Shown here one piece after another: positions 1 through 9,905 of a DNA stretch of 64,000 bases (the first letter of the stretch is position 1; each line of letters starts with the position of its first letter). The stretch covers positions 1,550,001 through 1,614,000 of the forward strand of contig JAMLJB010000001.1 of the NCBI GenBank assembly GCA_023953835.1, given 5' to 3'. This DNA is from Rhizobiaceae bacterium. GTDB taxonomy: Bacteria; Pseudomonadota; Alphaproteobacteria; Rhizobiales; Rhizobiaceae. The translations under genes and the position numbers were made by a program. Under the pieces are notes generated by a model. That model ran no database searches and was not told the DNA's origin. It was given only the letters and a program-made list of their open reading frames with translations.

Positions 1-249
1 CTGGGACTCGACTGGACGGTCCCGCTTTCTGAGGCGCGGGAATTGCAGAAGGCGGGCGCGGTGCAGGGCAATCTGGACCCGGTGCGGCTGGTGGCGGGCG
101 GCAAGGCGCTGGAGGACGGGGTGCGGGCGATCCTCGAGAATCTTGCGACTGGCCCATTGGTGTTCAACCTCGGCCATGGCATTACACCCGAAACACCGAT
201 TCCGCATGTCGAAGCGATGCTCAAGCAGGTGAGGAGCTGGCCACGATGA
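1..249 (+). CDS. hemE: Uroporphyrinogen decarboxylase, C-terminal part
   Basis: This is the 3' end of a gene cut by the left window edge; the open frame runs from base 1 to the TGA at 247-249. HemE removes four carboxyl groups from uroporphyrinogen III to give coproporphyrinogen III in cytoplasmic haem synthesis. The visible tail has the family's late motifs: GLDWTVPL at the start, then [10 protein letters not shown], and near the end [12 protein letters not shown]. The last bases overlap the next gene by ATGA (246-249), so hemE and hemJ are translationally coupled. In Caulobacter the replication origin lies beside hemE; that origin is outside this window. Confidence 0.95.
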   Translation: MGLDWTVPLSEARELQKAGAVQGNLDPVRLVAGGKALEDGVRAILENLATGPLVFNLGHGITPETPIPHVEAMLKQVRSWPR

Positions 250-779
250 CCGAACAAGGCACGACGTCGCCGCGCATCGCCTATGTCAGGATGGCCGCCG
301 GGATCGGCATTCTGATCGTGCTGACCGCCCTGCTTTTCATTCTGGGCGGTGACGGCTTCTACAACTGGGCAAAGGCGATCCATGTCATCGCGGTGATTTC
401 CTGGATGGCGGGCATGCTCTATCTGCCACGCCTTTTCGTCTATCACGCGGAGGCCGCGAAGGGTTCGCCGCAGTCGGAAACCTTCAAGGTCATGGAGCGG
501 CGGCTCCTGCGCGGCATCATCAATCCGGCGATGGTGGTGTCCTGGGCGTTCGGCCTATGGCTCGCCTGGAAGGGTTTCGGCTTCATGGGCGGCTGGCTGC
601 ATGCCAAAATTTTCGCCGTCCTTGTATTGTCGGGCGTGCATGGTTATCTGTCGGTTGCGGTCCGGCGGTTCGCCAATGACGAGAACGTCAGGCCGGCGCG
701 TCACTGGCGCATTGTGAACGAAGTGCCGACCGTACTGATGATCGTCATCGTCGTGCTGGTTGTGGTAAAGCCTTTTTGA
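246..779 (+). CDS. hemJ: Protoporphyrinogen oxidase, HemJ type
   Basis: A 177-residue integral membrane protein of the HemJ (UPF0093) family, which oxidises protoporphyrinogen IX to protoporphyrin IX and replaces HemG/HemY in most alphaproteobacteria. Hydrophobic segments are visible at about residues 15-35, 45-65, 90-112, 118-140 and 155-175. The family's conserved His and Lys positions are present in [16 protein letters not shown] and in GGWLHAKIF. The start ATG overlaps the hemE stop. The leading ~14 residues are hydrophilic. Its position after hemE matches its role in the same pathway. Confidence 0.93.
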   Translation: MTEQGTTSPRIAYVRMAAGIGILIVLTALLFILGGDGFYNWAKAIHVIAVISWMAGMLYLPRLFVYHAEAAKGSPQSETFKVMERRLLRGIINPAMVVSWAFGLWLAWKGFGFMGGWLHAKIFAVLVLSGVHGYLSVAVRRFANDENVRPARHWRIVNEVPTVLMIVIVVLVVVKPF

Positions 780-937
780 TTGCAGGGCATTATTAGCCGC
801 CTCTTGCTCTTTCCTTCAGCAAAGCGTAAAAAGCGGTTCTTCCTTCCCGTTCCGCGCGCGTTTCCTTTCCAAGATCGGGCGCTTTCGGCATTCTGAGCAT
901 CGCCGACATCTTCCCCCTACATACCCAGAGCCCACCC

Positions 938-2203
938 ATGCAGGAAATGAAACTACAGGATTTCAAGAACAAGAAGCCGACCGATCTGATCGCCTTCGCC
1001 GAATCGCTCGAGGTCGAGAACGCCAGCGTCATGCGCAAGCAGGAGCTGATGTTCGCGATTCTCAAGAAGCTCGCGGCGCAGGATGTCGAGATTATCGGCG
1101 ACGGTGTGGTCGAGGTGTTGCAGGACGGCTTCGGCTTCCTCCGCTCGGCCAACGCAAATTACCTTCCCGGCCCGGATGACATCTATATCTCGCCCTCTCA
1201 GATTCGCCGGTTTTCACTCAAGACGGGCGACACGGTAGAAGGCCCGATCCGCAGCCCGAAGGAAGGCGAACGCTACTTCGCGCTTCTCAAGGTCAACACC
1301 ATCAATTTCGATGATCCGGAAAAGATCCGTCACAAGATCCACTTCGACAATCTGACCCCGCTCTATCCGACAGAGCGCCTGAAAATGGAGATGGCGGTCC
1401 CGACCGGCAAAGATATTTCGCCGCGCGTGATCGACCTGGTCGCGCCGCTGGGCAAGGGCCAGCGTGCATTGATCGTGGCGCAGCCGCGCACCGGCAAGAC
1501 CGTGCTGTTGCAGAACATTGCCCACTCGATCACCACCAATCATCCTGAATGCTATCTCATCGTGCTGCTGATCGACGAGCGGCCGGAAGAGGTCACCGAC
1601 ATGCAGCGCTCGGTGAAGGGCGAGGTAATCTCGTCAACTTTCGACGAGCCGGCGGCACGCCATGTGCAGGTCGCCGAAATGGTGATCGAGAAAGCCAAGC
1701 GCCTTGTAGAGCATGGCCGTGACGTGGTCATCCTGCTCGATTCGATCACGCGGCTTGGCCGCGCCTACAATACGGTCGTGCCGTCATCCGGCAAGGTTCT
1801 GACCGGTGGCGTCGACGCGAATGCGCTGCAGCGACCGAAGCGGTTCTTCGGCGCGGCGCGCAATATCGAGGAAGGCGGGTCGTTGACCATTATCGCGACG
1901 GCGCTGATCGATACCGGCAGCCGCATGGATGAAGTCATCTTCGAAGAGTTCAAGGGCACGGGTAATTCGGAAATCGTGCTCGATCGCAAGGTCGCCGACA
2001 AGCGCATCTATCCCGCCATGGACATTCTCAAGTCCGGCACGCGGAAGGAGGACCTGCTGGTGCCGAAGCAGGATCTCCAGAAGATTTTCGTTCTGCGCCG
2101 CATCCTCGCGCCGATGGGAACCACGGACGCTATCGAGTTCCTGATCGACAAGCTGAAGCAGACCAAGACCAATTCCGATTTCTTCGATTCGATGAACACC
2201 TAA
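938..2203 (+). CDS. rho: Transcription termination factor Rho
   Basis: A 421-residue hexameric RNA-dependent ATPase that ends transcription. The N-terminal Rho domain begins [17 protein letters not shown], followed by a cold-shock-like RNA-binding domain with DGFGFLRS (about residues 65-75). The Walker A motif is [11 protein letters not shown] (about 187-197), Walker B lies in [16 protein letters not shown], and the Q-loop region [17 protein letters not shown] is intact. A 158-bp leader separates it from hemJ; I see no strong hairpin in it. The TAA stop (2201-2203) overlaps the TAG stop of the opposing gene, so the two genes end on the same bases. Confidence 0.97.
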   Translation: MQEMKLQDFKNKKPTDLIAFAESLEVENASVMRKQELMFAILKKLAAQDVEIIGDGVVEVLQDGFGFLRSANANYLPGPDDIYISPSQIRRFSLKTGDTVEGPIRSPKEGERYFALLKVNTINFDDPEKIRHKIHFDNLTPLYPTERLKMEMAVPTGKDISPRVIDLVAPLGKGQRALIVAQPRTGKTVLLQNIAHSITTNHPECYLIVLLIDERPEEVTDMQRSVKGEVISSTFDEPAARHVQVAEMVIEKAKRLVEHGRDVVILLDSITRLGRAYNTVVPSSGKVLTGGVDANALQRPKRFFGAARNIEEGGSLTIIATALIDTGSRMDEVIFEEFKGTGNSEIVLDRKVADKRIYPAMDILKSGTRKEDLLVPKQDLQKIFVLRRILAPMGTTDAIEFLIDKLKQTKTNSDFFDSMNT

Positions 2204-4236
2204 CCGGCGCGGGCCGTCAGCGCTCGCGCCAGTTCGTTTTCGTCGGTTATGACGGGCAGGCAGGTCTGGTTCGTGCACAGCCACGCGCCGGGCCGCTCGG
2301 TCGTTGGATAAACGCCTTCGGTCAGTTCGGGAACGGCTCCGGCCTCGCCCATGCGATGGACGATGTCGACACGGCGCGGATCGGGAATTCGATTCGCTAC
2401 CGCAACGAGCCTCTCTTTCGCGTCATCCACGAGAACAAGCTTGATCGATTGGCGGGCAATCGCGGATGCGTTGATGATCCCCGCCTGGCCGAATTGCTGG
2501 TCGCGGATGCGCGCCTGCGCGTGCCGTGAAATCTCTTGCGCCCGCAGGGCGAGCGCTGCTTCGCCCGTTGCGGACGCCAGCCGCGCAATGGCCTCGATGA
2601 CCTGGGCGTTGGCGGAAGGCGTAGCGTCGTCCACATCGCCGCGAATACGGATCGGGACGTCCGCACTGTCGGAGGCCGTGAAATAATGGCCGAGGCCAGT
2701 ATCGTCGCCATGCCATATGTCGAGCAGCTTCAGGAATGAACGCCCATGATCGAGATAGGTGGTTGTGCCTGTCGCTTCGTAAAGAGAGACGGATGCGTTG
2801 ATCATTGCGGCGTAGTCGCTCGAGAATGCCGGATAGAGCCGCCGGTCGGCCCGGGCGGCGTGCGGCAGCCGTCCCCCCTCGTCCGCGGACATTGTGATTC
2901 TCTCGAATGCCACTGCGGCGCATTCGATCCATTTCGGCTGCTGGAGAGATTTTCCAGTCTCGGCCAGCGCCTGGATTGCCATGCCGTTCCAGTCCGTGAG
3001 GACCTTGTCGTCGCGCGACGGGCGGGTGCGGCGCTTTTCGCGGTCTGCCAGCAGCAAGGAACGGATAGCTGCATCGGCTTCCGGGCCTCTTTCGGAGGCG
3101 ATGATCTGGTCCGGGGTCTGGAACAGAACAGGGTCGCCCTCCCATTGGGGCTGTGTGCCCTGGGAATAAAAGGTTGAGAGGTTCGGAAGCTGGTTGCCGA
3201 GTGCGTCCCGCAATTGCGCATTTGACCAGGTGTAGAAAACGCCTTCCTCGCCTTCGCTGTCGGCATCAAGGCTGGACGCAAAGCCGGCATCGGTCTGCAT
3301 CTCGCGCAGGAGCCAATCGACCGTCTGCTCGATTCGCTTCCGAAACAGTTGCTCAGCCGAGTGGGCATAGACCCAGTTGCAGAGGCGCAACAGAAGCGCA
3401 TTGTCGTAGAGCATTTTTTCGAAATGGGGGATGAGCCATTCGTCATCGGTCGAATAGCGCGCCAGCCCTCCTCCGACATGGTCGTATATTCCTCCTGCGA
3501 GCATCTTGCGCAGGCTTATGAGTACCGCCTCACGACAGTCGGTGTCCCCCACATTCAACCATTGCAGCCACAGTGTGGTGAGGAAGGGAGCGTTGGGAAA
3601 TTTCGGCGCACCTTTCAGGCCGCCGCGCTGCCGGTCGATCATGGGCAGCAGCGCGCCTGCCAGACGTGGCAGGAAGTCATCGTTTGTCGGATCGGAAGCG
3701 CTGCGAGCGAGGCGAGAATCGATGTGTGCTGTCAGGGAGCCGGCGCTGCCTTCAATTTCTTCGCGCTTTTCGGCCCATGCATTGCTGATCGCCTGAAGGA
3801 TCTGGACAAATCCGGCGCGATCATAGCGGGGCAGCTTAGGAAAATAGGTGCCGCCCCAAAACGGTTTGCCATCCGGTGTCAGAAACATGGTTAACGGCCA
3901 TCCGCCCTGTTCGTTCATGGCAGACAATGCCGCCATGTAGATCTGGTCGATATCCGGGCGCTCTTCACGGTCGACCTTTACGTTTACGTAAAGGCGGTTC
4001 ATAAGTTTGGCCACCTCTTCGTCCTCGAAAGACTCGTGCGCCATGACATGGCACCAGTGGCACGCTGCATAGCCGATCGAAAGCAGTATCGGGCAATTGC
4101 GCTTCCTCGCTTCTTCAAGCGCCGCTGGTCCCCACGGCCGCCAATGGACAGGGTTGGACGCGTGCTGCAAGAGGTATGGGCTCGTCTCGTGCGCGAGGAG
4201 ATTTTCTGATCGGGGATTGACTGCGATTTGGGACAT
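2200..4236 (-). CDS. Thioredoxin-domain protein, DUF255/YyaL (SSP411) family
   Basis: A 678-residue protein with an N-terminal thioredoxin-like DUF255 domain and a C-terminal six-hairpin glycosidase-like region. The family signature near the N terminus is clear: [14 protein letters not shown], then [12 protein letters not shown] and [17 protein letters not shown] is the redox-type cysteine pair. Molecular function is not established in bacteria. I chose the ATG at 4236 ([14 protein letters not shown]); a longer frame to 4371 would run into mnmE and adds non-family sequence. It is divergent from mnmE (35 bp apart) and convergent with rho, sharing four bases at the stops. Confidence 0.88.
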   Translation of the reverse strand: MSQIAVNPRSENLLAHETSPYLLQHASNPVHWRPWGPAALEEARKRNCPILLSIGYAACHWCHVMAHESFEDEEVAKLMNRLYVNVKVDREERPDIDQIYMAALSAMNEQGGWPLTMFLTPDGKPFWGGTYFPKLPRYDRAGFVQILQAISNAWAEKREEIEGSAGSLTAHIDSRLARSASDPTNDDFLPRLAGALLPMIDRQRGGLKGAPKFPNAPFLTTLWLQWLNVGDTDCREAVLISLRKMLAGGIYDHVGGGLARYSTDDEWLIPHFEKMLYDNALLLRLCNWVYAHSAEQLFRKRIEQTVDWLLREMQTDAGFASSLDADSEGEEGVFYTWSNAQLRDALGNQLPNLSTFYSQGTQPQWEGDPVLFQTPDQIIASERGPEADAAIRSLLLADREKRRTRPSRDDKVLTDWNGMAIQALAETGKSLQQPKWIECAAVAFERITMSADEGGRLPHAARADRRLYPAFSSDYAAMINASVSLYEATGTTTYLDHGRSFLKLLDIWHGDDTGLGHYFTASDSADVPIRIRGDVDDATPSANAQVIEAIARLASATGEAALALRAQEISRHAQARIRDQQFGQAGIINASAIARQSIKLVLVDDAKERLVAVANRIPDPRRVDIVHRMGEAGAVPELTEGVYPTTERPGAWLCTNQTCLPVITDENELARALTARAG

Positions 4237-4271
4237 GGGCCACACCCTATGCCCCAGCACGAGGGCCGGCA

Positions 4272-5570
4272 ATGATCGATACCATATTTGCGCTTTCGAG
4301 TGGTCCGACCCCGGCAGGCATAGCCGTGATCCGGCTTTCCGGCCCGGGGACCACCGCGACAGTAAAGGCATTGTTCGGTCGTTTGCCGCAGGAGCGCGTG
4401 GCGTCCTATGGATCGTTTTGCGGTGCTGAGGGTGGCAGGATCGATTCTGGCCTCGCGGTCTATTTCCCCGGACCGCAGAGCTTTACGGGTGAGGATGTCG
4501 CGGAGTTTCATCTGCATGGCAGCCGTGCGGTGGTGGCGCGAATGCTGGCCGAGCTTGCGAGGCGGCCCGGCCTGCGCTCGGCGGAACAGGGAGAGTTCGC
4601 CAGGCGCGCCTTTCTGAATGGTAAGATCGACTTGACGGCGGCGGAAGCGCTGGCGGACTTGATCGAAGCCGATACGGAAGCGCAACGTCGATTTGCTCTG
4701 CTGAACAGCGGGGGCGGTCAAAGGAAGCTCTATGAGGATTGGCGATCACAATTGATCGGCGCGAGGGCGTTGCTGGAGGCTGAGCTGGATTTTTCAGATC
4801 AGGAAGATGTGCCGGGATCAGTTTCGCATCGGGTTCGTGAAGAACTGGCTGGGTTGGCCCGGTCGATTGAAACGCATCTGGAGGGGTTTGGCCGGGCGGA
4901 AATCCTGCGGGACGGTTTTGATGTGGTCATTGTCGGGCCGCCAAACGCGGGTAAGTCGAGCTTGTTGAATGCCCTTGCGCGGAGGGATGTGGCGCTCGTC
5001 TCGGATGAACCGGGCACGACGCGGGACCTCATCGAAGTGGCGCTTGATCTCGACGGGATGAAGGTGCGGCTGACGGATACCGCCGGGATACGCGAAGGAG
5101 CTGGAAAGGTTGAGGCGCTCGGTATTGAGCGTGCGAGGGCACGCGCGAGGGACGCCGATCTGGTCCTGCAGCTTCATGACCTTTCGTCAGGCACGGCCGT
5201 CGAGCGCATTCCCGGTGCGTTGCTCGTAGGATCGAAGCTCGATCTTGGGGTCCCTGTCTTGGGCGCTGATATTTGCATATCGGCGGCGACGGGTGCAGGG
5301 CTTTTGGAATTGCTGGATGAGATCGCTGCGCGCGCCCGGGATGCGGTTGGCAACGTGGCGGATATCTTGCCTGCGCGCAGTCGGCACGTGGAGTTGCTTG
5401 AACGCTCGCTTTCGTCGATCCGTGAAGCGATGGAGGGCTTCGACGGACAGACGGAGTTGCAGGCCGAGGCGCTGAGAAGAGCGTCGATGGATATTGGGCG
5501 GATCACCGGGCAGGTGGATGTTGAGGACATATTGGATGTGATCTTTTCGCGATTCTGCATCGGGAAATGA
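4272..5570 (+). CDS. mnmE: tRNA uridine-5-carboxymethylaminomethyl modification GTPase MnmE
   Basis: A 432-residue GTPase that works with MnmG to modify U34 of certain tRNAs. The N-terminal tetrahydrofolate-binding domain begins MIDTIFALSSGPTPAGIAV. The G domain, about residues 215-360, carries GPPNAGKSSLLNAL (P-loop), EPGTTRD and DTAG. The G4 motif appears as GSKLD rather than NKxD. The C terminus is FCIGK, with the conserved catalytic cysteine. The TGA stop (5568-5570) is the first three bases of a parS-like palindrome. mnmG follows after 88 bp. Confidence 0.97.
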   Translation: MIDTIFALSSGPTPAGIAVIRLSGPGTTATVKALFGRLPQERVASYGSFCGAEGGRIDSGLAVYFPGPQSFTGEDVAEFHLHGSRAVVARMLAELARRPGLRSAEQGEFARRAFLNGKIDLTAAEALADLIEADTEAQRRFALLNSGGGQRKLYEDWRSQLIGARALLEAELDFSDQEDVPGSVSHRVREELAGLARSIETHLEGFGRAEILRDGFDVVIVGPPNAGKSSLLNALARRDVALVSDEPGTTRDLIEVALDLDGMKVRLTDTAGIREGAGKVEALGIERARARARDADLVLQLHDLSSGTAVERIPGALLVGSKLDLGVPVLGADICISAATGAGLLELLDEIAARARDAVGNVADILPARSRHVELLERSLSSIREAMEGFDGQTELQAEALRRASMDIGRITGQVDVEDILDVIFSRFCIGK

Positions 5571-5583
5571 TTCACGTGAAACA
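5568..5583. promoter_or_regulatory. parS-like centromere site 1 (one mismatch)
   Basis: The 16 bases read TGATTCACGTGAAACA. The widely conserved chromosomal parS is TGTTTCACGTGAAACA, so only the third base differs. That A completes the TGA stop codon of mnmE, so the site is built over the stop. ParB encoded at 8989-9870 is the expected binder. Confidence 0.8.
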
Positions 5584-5604
5584 GGGACGGGGAGAAATGT
5601 GGGG

Positions 5605-5620
5605 CGTTTCACGTGAAACA
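5605..5620. promoter_or_regulatory. parS-like centromere site 2
   Basis: CGTTTCACGTGAAACA contains a perfect 14-base palindrome (5606-5619) and differs from the 16-base parS consensus only at the first base. It lies in the mnmE-mnmG spacer, 37 bp from site 1, and may also overlap transcription signals of mnmG. Confidence 0.88.
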
Positions 5621-5658
5621 CTTGACTCCCGGGAACTGTCTGTGTCAGCCGCAAGGCC

Positions 5659-7536
5659 ATGAACGGTTCGAGGACATATGACGTTGTCGTCGTCGGCGGC
5701 GGGCATGCAGGCTGTGAGGCCGCAAGTGCTTCCGCGCGGGCCGGTGCGCGCACGGCGCTCCTCACCTTGAAGCGTGATACGATAGGGGTGATGTCGTGCA
5801 ATCCCGCCATTGGCGGTCTCGGCAAGGGCCATCTGGTGCGCGAGATCGATGCGCTCGATGGTTTGATGGGCCGTATTGCCGATGCGGCCGGAATTCAGTT
5901 CCGTATGCTGAACCGCAAGAAAGGCCCGGCGGTGCGCGGCCCCCGAACGCAGGCGGATCGAAAACTCTATCGTTTGGCCATGCAGGCCGCCATTTCCGAG
6001 CAGGCGGGGCTTGATGTCATCGAGGCCGAGGCGCTCGACTTCATTGTTACAGATGGAACGATAAACGGAGTCGTGTCGTCCATTGGCGAGATCGCGTGCC
6101 GCAGTGTCGTGCTGACTACAGGCACTTTCCTCAGGGGCCTGATTCATATTGGTGATCGGAAGATTCCGGCGGGACGGATGAACGAGCAGCCCTCCATGAG
6201 TCTGTCCAAGACGTTCGCTGCGCATAGCTTTGCACTTGGCCGCCTCAAGACCGGTACTCCGCCGCGCCTAGACGGTCGAACCATCGATTGGTCGGGTCTG
6301 GACAAGCAGGATGCCGATGCCGATCCCCAGCCCTTTTCTCTGATGACGGATGCGATCACCAATCCGCAGATCGAATGCGGCATAACCCGAACCCAGCCGG
6401 AAACACACCGCATCATTCAGGACAATCTGCACCGTTCAGCAATGTATTCCGGTTCGATCGAGGGCGTCGGGCCGCGCTATTGCCCTTCGATCGAGGACAA
6501 GATCGTCAAATTCGGTGAGCGCGATGGCCACCAGATCTTCCTTGAACCGGAGGGGCTGGACGACGATACAATCTATCCAAACGGGATTTCGACGTCCCTG
6601 CCGGAAGAAGTGCAGCACCTTTTCCTACGGACGATACCCGGTTTGGAGCATGCGGCGGTGCTGCAACCGGGCTATGCAATTGAATATGACCATATCGATC
6701 CGCGCGAACTGGACGCTTCGCTGCAAACGCGGCGCATCGACGGCTTATTTCTCGCGGGGCAGATCAATGGGACGACCGGCTATGAGGAGGCCGCAGGGCA
6801 AGGCATCGTCGCTGGGCTGAACGCGGCGCGCAAGGCGGGCGGGTCCGAGTTGGTACGGTTCAGTCGTACGGAATCCTATATCGGCGTGATGATTGACGAT
6901 CTGATCAGCCGGGGCATTTCGGAACCCTATCGGATGTTCACGTCTCGGGCGGAGTTTCGCCTTTCGCTGCGGGCGGACAATGCCGATGAGCGCCTGACGC
7001 CGAAGGCGATGGAATGGGGGATTGCTTCGACTGAGCGGGTGCATCGGTTTGTGCGCCAGCAGGAGGCGGTCTCTGCAGCGCGATCCTATCTGAAAAATGT
7101 ATTTCTAACGCCGAATGATGCGCGGGGCCATGGAATCGCAGTCAATATGGATGGCGTCAAGCGCAGCGGGTTCCAGCTTCTGTCCTATCCGGACGTTTCA
7201 GAGGACCAACTGGCTGCAATCTGGCCGGAATTGGCGAGTTTTGATGCGAAGGCCGTCGAGGCGGTCAAGACTGAGGCAAGATACGCCGTCTATCTGGAGC
7301 GTCAGGCGTCAGATGTCGTGGAGCTTCGCAAGGAAGAGCGGTTGAGCATACCGGCTGACCTGAACTACAGTGAAATGCCGGGCCTTTCCAAGGAATTGCA
7401 GCAGAAGCTCCAGCAGCGAAAGCCGTCGAGCATCGGTGAGGCGTCAAGGATCGAGGGGATGACCCCGGCGGCGCTGGCGATATTGCTCGTGCGTATCCGG
7501 CAGGCGGAAAGGGCTGCCGTTCGGGGTGCTGCGTGA
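5659..7536 (+). CDS. mnmG: tRNA uridine-5-carboxymethylaminomethyl modification enzyme MnmG
   Basis: A 625-residue FAD enzyme, partner of MnmE in the cmnm5U34 tRNA modification. The N-terminal dinucleotide-binding motif is [13 protein letters not shown]. Further family motifs are [53 protein letters not shown] and [13 protein letters not shown]. The C-terminal helical domain (about 480-625) is complete and ends [15 protein letters not shown]. The GTG start of rsmG overlaps its stop (7533-7536), so the two genes are coupled. Confidence 0.97.
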   Translation: MNGSRTYDVVVVGGGHAGCEAASASARAGARTALLTLKRDTIGVMSCNPAIGGLGKGHLVREIDALDGLMGRIADAAGIQFRMLNRKKGPAVRGPRTQADRKLYRLAMQAAISEQAGLDVIEAEALDFIVTDGTINGVVSSIGEIACRSVVLTTGTFLRGLIHIGDRKIPAGRMNEQPSMSLSKTFAAHSFALGRLKTGTPPRLDGRTIDWSGLDKQDADADPQPFSLMTDAITNPQIECGITRTQPETHRIIQDNLHRSAMYSGSIEGVGPRYCPSIEDKIVKFGERDGHQIFLEPEGLDDDTIYPNGISTSLPEEVQHLFLRTIPGLEHAAVLQPGYAIEYDHIDPRELDASLQTRRIDGLFLAGQINGTTGYEEAAGQGIVAGLNAARKAGGSELVRFSRTESYIGVMIDDLISRGISEPYRMFTSRAEFRLSLRADNADERLTPKAMEWGIASTERVHRFVRQQEAVSAARSYLKNVFLTPNDARGHGIAVNMDGVKRSGFQLLSYPDVSEDQLAAIWPELASFDAKAVEAVKTEARYAVYLERQASDVVELRKEERLSIPADLNYSEMPGLSKELQQKLQQRKPSSIGEASRIEGMTPAALAILLVRIRQAERAAVRGAA

Positions 7537-8174
7537 GCGACGACCAATACGCGGAGCTACGAGAGATCGCCGGCAACGTTTCACGTGAAACATTCGATTC
7601 ACTGGTGGATCTCGACCGGCTTCTCCACAAATGGAGTGCACGCATCAATCTTGTCGCGCCTTCTACCGTCGAACAGTCCTGGCGGCGGCATATTCTCGAT
7701 TCCGCACAGCTTTGGCCGCATCTTGGCGACGCAACCGAAATTGCCGATCTGGGCTCGGGCGGTGGCTTTCCGGGTCTTGTGCTCGGTATTTTGCTGCGCT
7801 CGCGCCCGTCCGGCAGGATTAGGCTCGTTGAAAGCAATCGTAAAAAAGCGTCGTTTCTTCAAACAGCTAGCGGGGCCCTGCATATTCCGGCCATCGTGAG
7901 TGCGGATCGGATCGAACGTGTCGTCGCGGAGAATGCTGCGCCGCCAGTGATAACAGCACGCGCGCTTGCCCCGCTCAGCGATCTTTTCGGGCTGACAGAG
8001 GGTTGGCTTGCGGCCGGTACACGCGGCCTGTTCCACAAAGGCCGGGATTATGAGCGGGAAGTTGAAGAAAGCACTGACAAGTGGCGATTCGATTTGATAA
8101 GACATCCAAGTCGAATTGACGCGGAAAGTGTCATTCTCGAGGTTTCCAACGTGGCGCGCATCGATGCCGGGTGA
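7533..8174 (+). CDS. rsmG: 16S rRNA (guanine527-N7)-methyltransferase RsmG
   Basis: A 213-residue SAM-dependent methyltransferase (GidB) that methylates G527 of 16S rRNA. The SAM-binding motif [15 protein letters not shown] is at about residues 68-82 and is followed by [13 protein letters not shown]. The N-terminal sequence [13 protein letters not shown] is encoded over a parS-like palindrome (7577-7592). It starts with GTG overlapping mnmG and ends with TGA overlapping the GTG of parA, consistent with one mnmG-rsmG-parA-parB transcription unit. Confidence 0.96.
   Translation: MSDDQYAELREIAGNVSRETFDSLVDLDRLLHKWSARINLVAPSTVEQSWRRHILDSAQLWPHLGDATEIADLGSGGGFPGLVLGILLRSRPSGRIRLVESNRKKASFLQTASGALHIPAIVSADRIERVVAENAAPPVITARALAPLSDLFGLTEGWLAAGTRGLFHKGRDYEREVEESTDKWRFDLIRHPSRIDAESVILEVSNVARIDAG
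7577..7592. promoter_or_regulatory. parS-like centromere site 3, inside rsmG
   Basis: CGTTTCACGTGAAACA has the same sequence as site 2, with a perfect 14-base palindrome at 7578-7591. It sits in the rsmG reading frame and encodes the residues N-V-S-R-E-T. It is about 2 kb from sites 1 and 2 and 0.6 kb before parA. Confidence 0.88.
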
Positions 8175-8971
8175 CGAAAATGACTGGCGGACCTAGGATC
8201 ATTACGGTTGCAAACCAGAAAGGCGGCGTCGGGAAGACCACGACGGCGATCAATCTGGCTACTGCGCTTGCTGCGATAGGCGAAAAGGTCCTGATCGTCG
8301 ATATCGACCCGCAGGGCAATGCAAGCACCGGCCTTGGAATCGATCGGCGGGACCGCGAGCGCTCTTCCTATGACGTTTTGACCGGAGAATCGACGCTTCA
8401 GGATGCTGTTGTCGAGACGGCAGTGCCCGGTCTCTGGATCGTGCCATCGACACTGGACCTGTTAGGGCTCGAAATGGAGATTTCGGCGGCGCCCGACCGA
8501 GTCTTGCGCCTGCGCAACGCCCTGCGTGGCTCCGAGCCGATGAATTACACCTATGTGCTGATCGATTGCCCGCCTTCGCTCAATCTCCTGACGCTCAACT
8601 CGATGGCAGCGGCGGATTCGGTTTTGGTTCCGCTCCAATGCGAGTTCTTTGCGCTCGAAGGGCTCAGCCAGCTGCTCCAGACAGTCGAGCAGGTGCGTGG
8701 CTCCATCAACCCCGCGCTGACCATACAGGGCATCGTCATGACCATGTTTGACGGACGAAATAACCTTGCGAATCAAGTAGTTGAGGATGTTCGGGCGAAT
8801 ATGGGGGAGACCGTCTACCAGACGGTGATTCCGCGCAATGTGCGTGTTTCGGAGGCCCCTTCGCATGGCAAGCCTGCGATTTTGTACGATTTGAAGTCAA
8901 CGGGCAGCCAGGCCTACCTGCAACTCGCATCCGAAGTCATTCGCCGGGAGCGGCGATTGAAGGCGGCCTAA
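8171..8971 (+). CDS. parA: Chromosome partitioning ATPase ParA
   Basis: A 266-residue deviant-Walker ATPase that moves ParB-parS complexes to segregate chromosome origins. The motif VANQKGGVGKTTTAIN with the signature lysine is at about residues 14-29. Walker A' is VDIDPQGNASTGLGID, and Walker B is YVLIDCPPSL. The GTG start (8171) overlaps the rsmG stop; an in-frame ATG at 8180 would remove three residues and is equally possible. parB follows after 17 bp. Confidence 0.96.
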   Translation: MTKMTGGPRIITVANQKGGVGKTTTAINLATALAAIGEKVLIVDIDPQGNASTGLGIDRRDRERSSYDVLTGESTLQDAVVETAVPGLWIVPSTLDLLGLEMEISAAPDRVLRLRNALRGSEPMNYTYVLIDCPPSLNLLTLNSMAAADSVLVPLQCEFFALEGLSQLLQTVEQVRGSINPALTIQGIVMTMFDGRNNLANQVVEDVRANMGETVYQTVIPRNVRVSEAPSHGKPAILYDLKSTGSQAYLQLASEVIRRERRLKAA

Positions 8972-8988
8972 CGACAGGACCAGCGCAG

Positions 8989-9870
8989 ATGAATGAAGAT
9001 CCGACAAAAAAGCGCCTGGGACGCGGCCTCGCGGCCCTTATCGGTGAAATCGACAGGCCCGCAACGCCGTCATCGCCTGCCCCGCGTCCAGATGGCAGCG
9101 TTCCGATTGAACTGATCGCGCCCAATCCCCGCAATCCTCGCCGGTCATTCGCGGAGGACGATCTGGTCGACCTTGCGCAATCCATTCGGGAACATGGTGT
9201 TGTACAACCCGTCGTTGTGCGTCCGTCCGCCAGCGTCGCCGGTCAGTTCGAGATTATTGCGGGCGAACGACGCTGGCGCGCCGCGCAGCGCGCCGGGTTA
9301 ACCGCAATTCCGGTGATCGTCCGCGAGGTGAACGACCGCACGGCTCTCGAACTTGCGATCATCGAGAATGTGCAGCGCGCGGACCTCAATCCCGTCGAGG
9401 AAGCCGCTGGATATCAGCAGCTCATCGATGAGCATGGTTACACGCAGGCCGATCTCGGCCAGGTCATCGGCAAGAGCCGCAGCCACGTGGCCAACACGCT
9501 CCGGTTGCTGAAACTGCCGCCGGTCATTCGTGATATGCTTGTAGATGGAGCGCTTTCCGCCGGTCATGCGCGCACGCTCGTGACCGCTGAGGACCCCGCT
9601 TGGCTTGCGAAGCGGATCGTCGAGGAGGGACTGTCGGTGCGCCAGGCGGAAGCGCTGGCGCAAATGCCTGCTTCCGACCGGAATACATCCACGGCAGCCA
9701 AGCGGCTTCCGTCGGAAAAGGACCCGGACACGCGGGCGCTTGAAAAGCTGCTGTCGGACATTTCCGGCCTCAACGTCGCAATCAATCACAAGGAAAAGGG
9801 CGGCGAAGTTCGGATTTACTACAAAACGCTCGATCAGCTCGATGCGCTTTGCCGGCGATTGCAGCATTAA
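8989..9870 (+). CDS. parB: Chromosome partitioning protein ParB
   Basis: A 293-residue parS-binding CTP-dependent clamp. The N-terminal ParA-interacting patch KKRLGRGLAALIGE is visible. The nuclease-like domain has the GERRWRAAQRAG box, the helix-turn-helix is around TQADLGQVIGKSRSHVANTL, and the C-terminal dimerisation domain ends near residue 293. The gene is adjacent to parA and within 3.5 kb of three parS-like sites. It converges with holA, leaving 35 AT-rich bases between the stops. Confidence 0.96.
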   Translation: MNEDPTKKRLGRGLAALIGEIDRPATPSSPAPRPDGSVPIELIAPNPRNPRRSFAEDDLVDLAQSIREHGVVQPVVVRPSASVAGQFEIIAGERRWRAAQRAGLTAIPVIVREVNDRTALELAIIENVQRADLNPVEEAAGYQQLIDEHGYTQADLGQVIGKSRSHVANTLRLLKLPPVIRDMLVDGALSAGHARTLVTAEDPAWLAKRIVEEGLSVRQAEALAQMPASDRNTSTAAKRLPSEKDPDTRALEKLLSDISGLNVAINHKEKGGEVRIYYKTLDQLDALCRRLQH

Positions 9871-9905
9871 ATGCCGGCAAATTAAATATAATTAATCGGC
9901 TAATT

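Noticed and set aside
4237..4371. Longer start for the DUF255 protein
   Set aside because: It would overlap mnmE on the other strand and adds residues not seen in the family.
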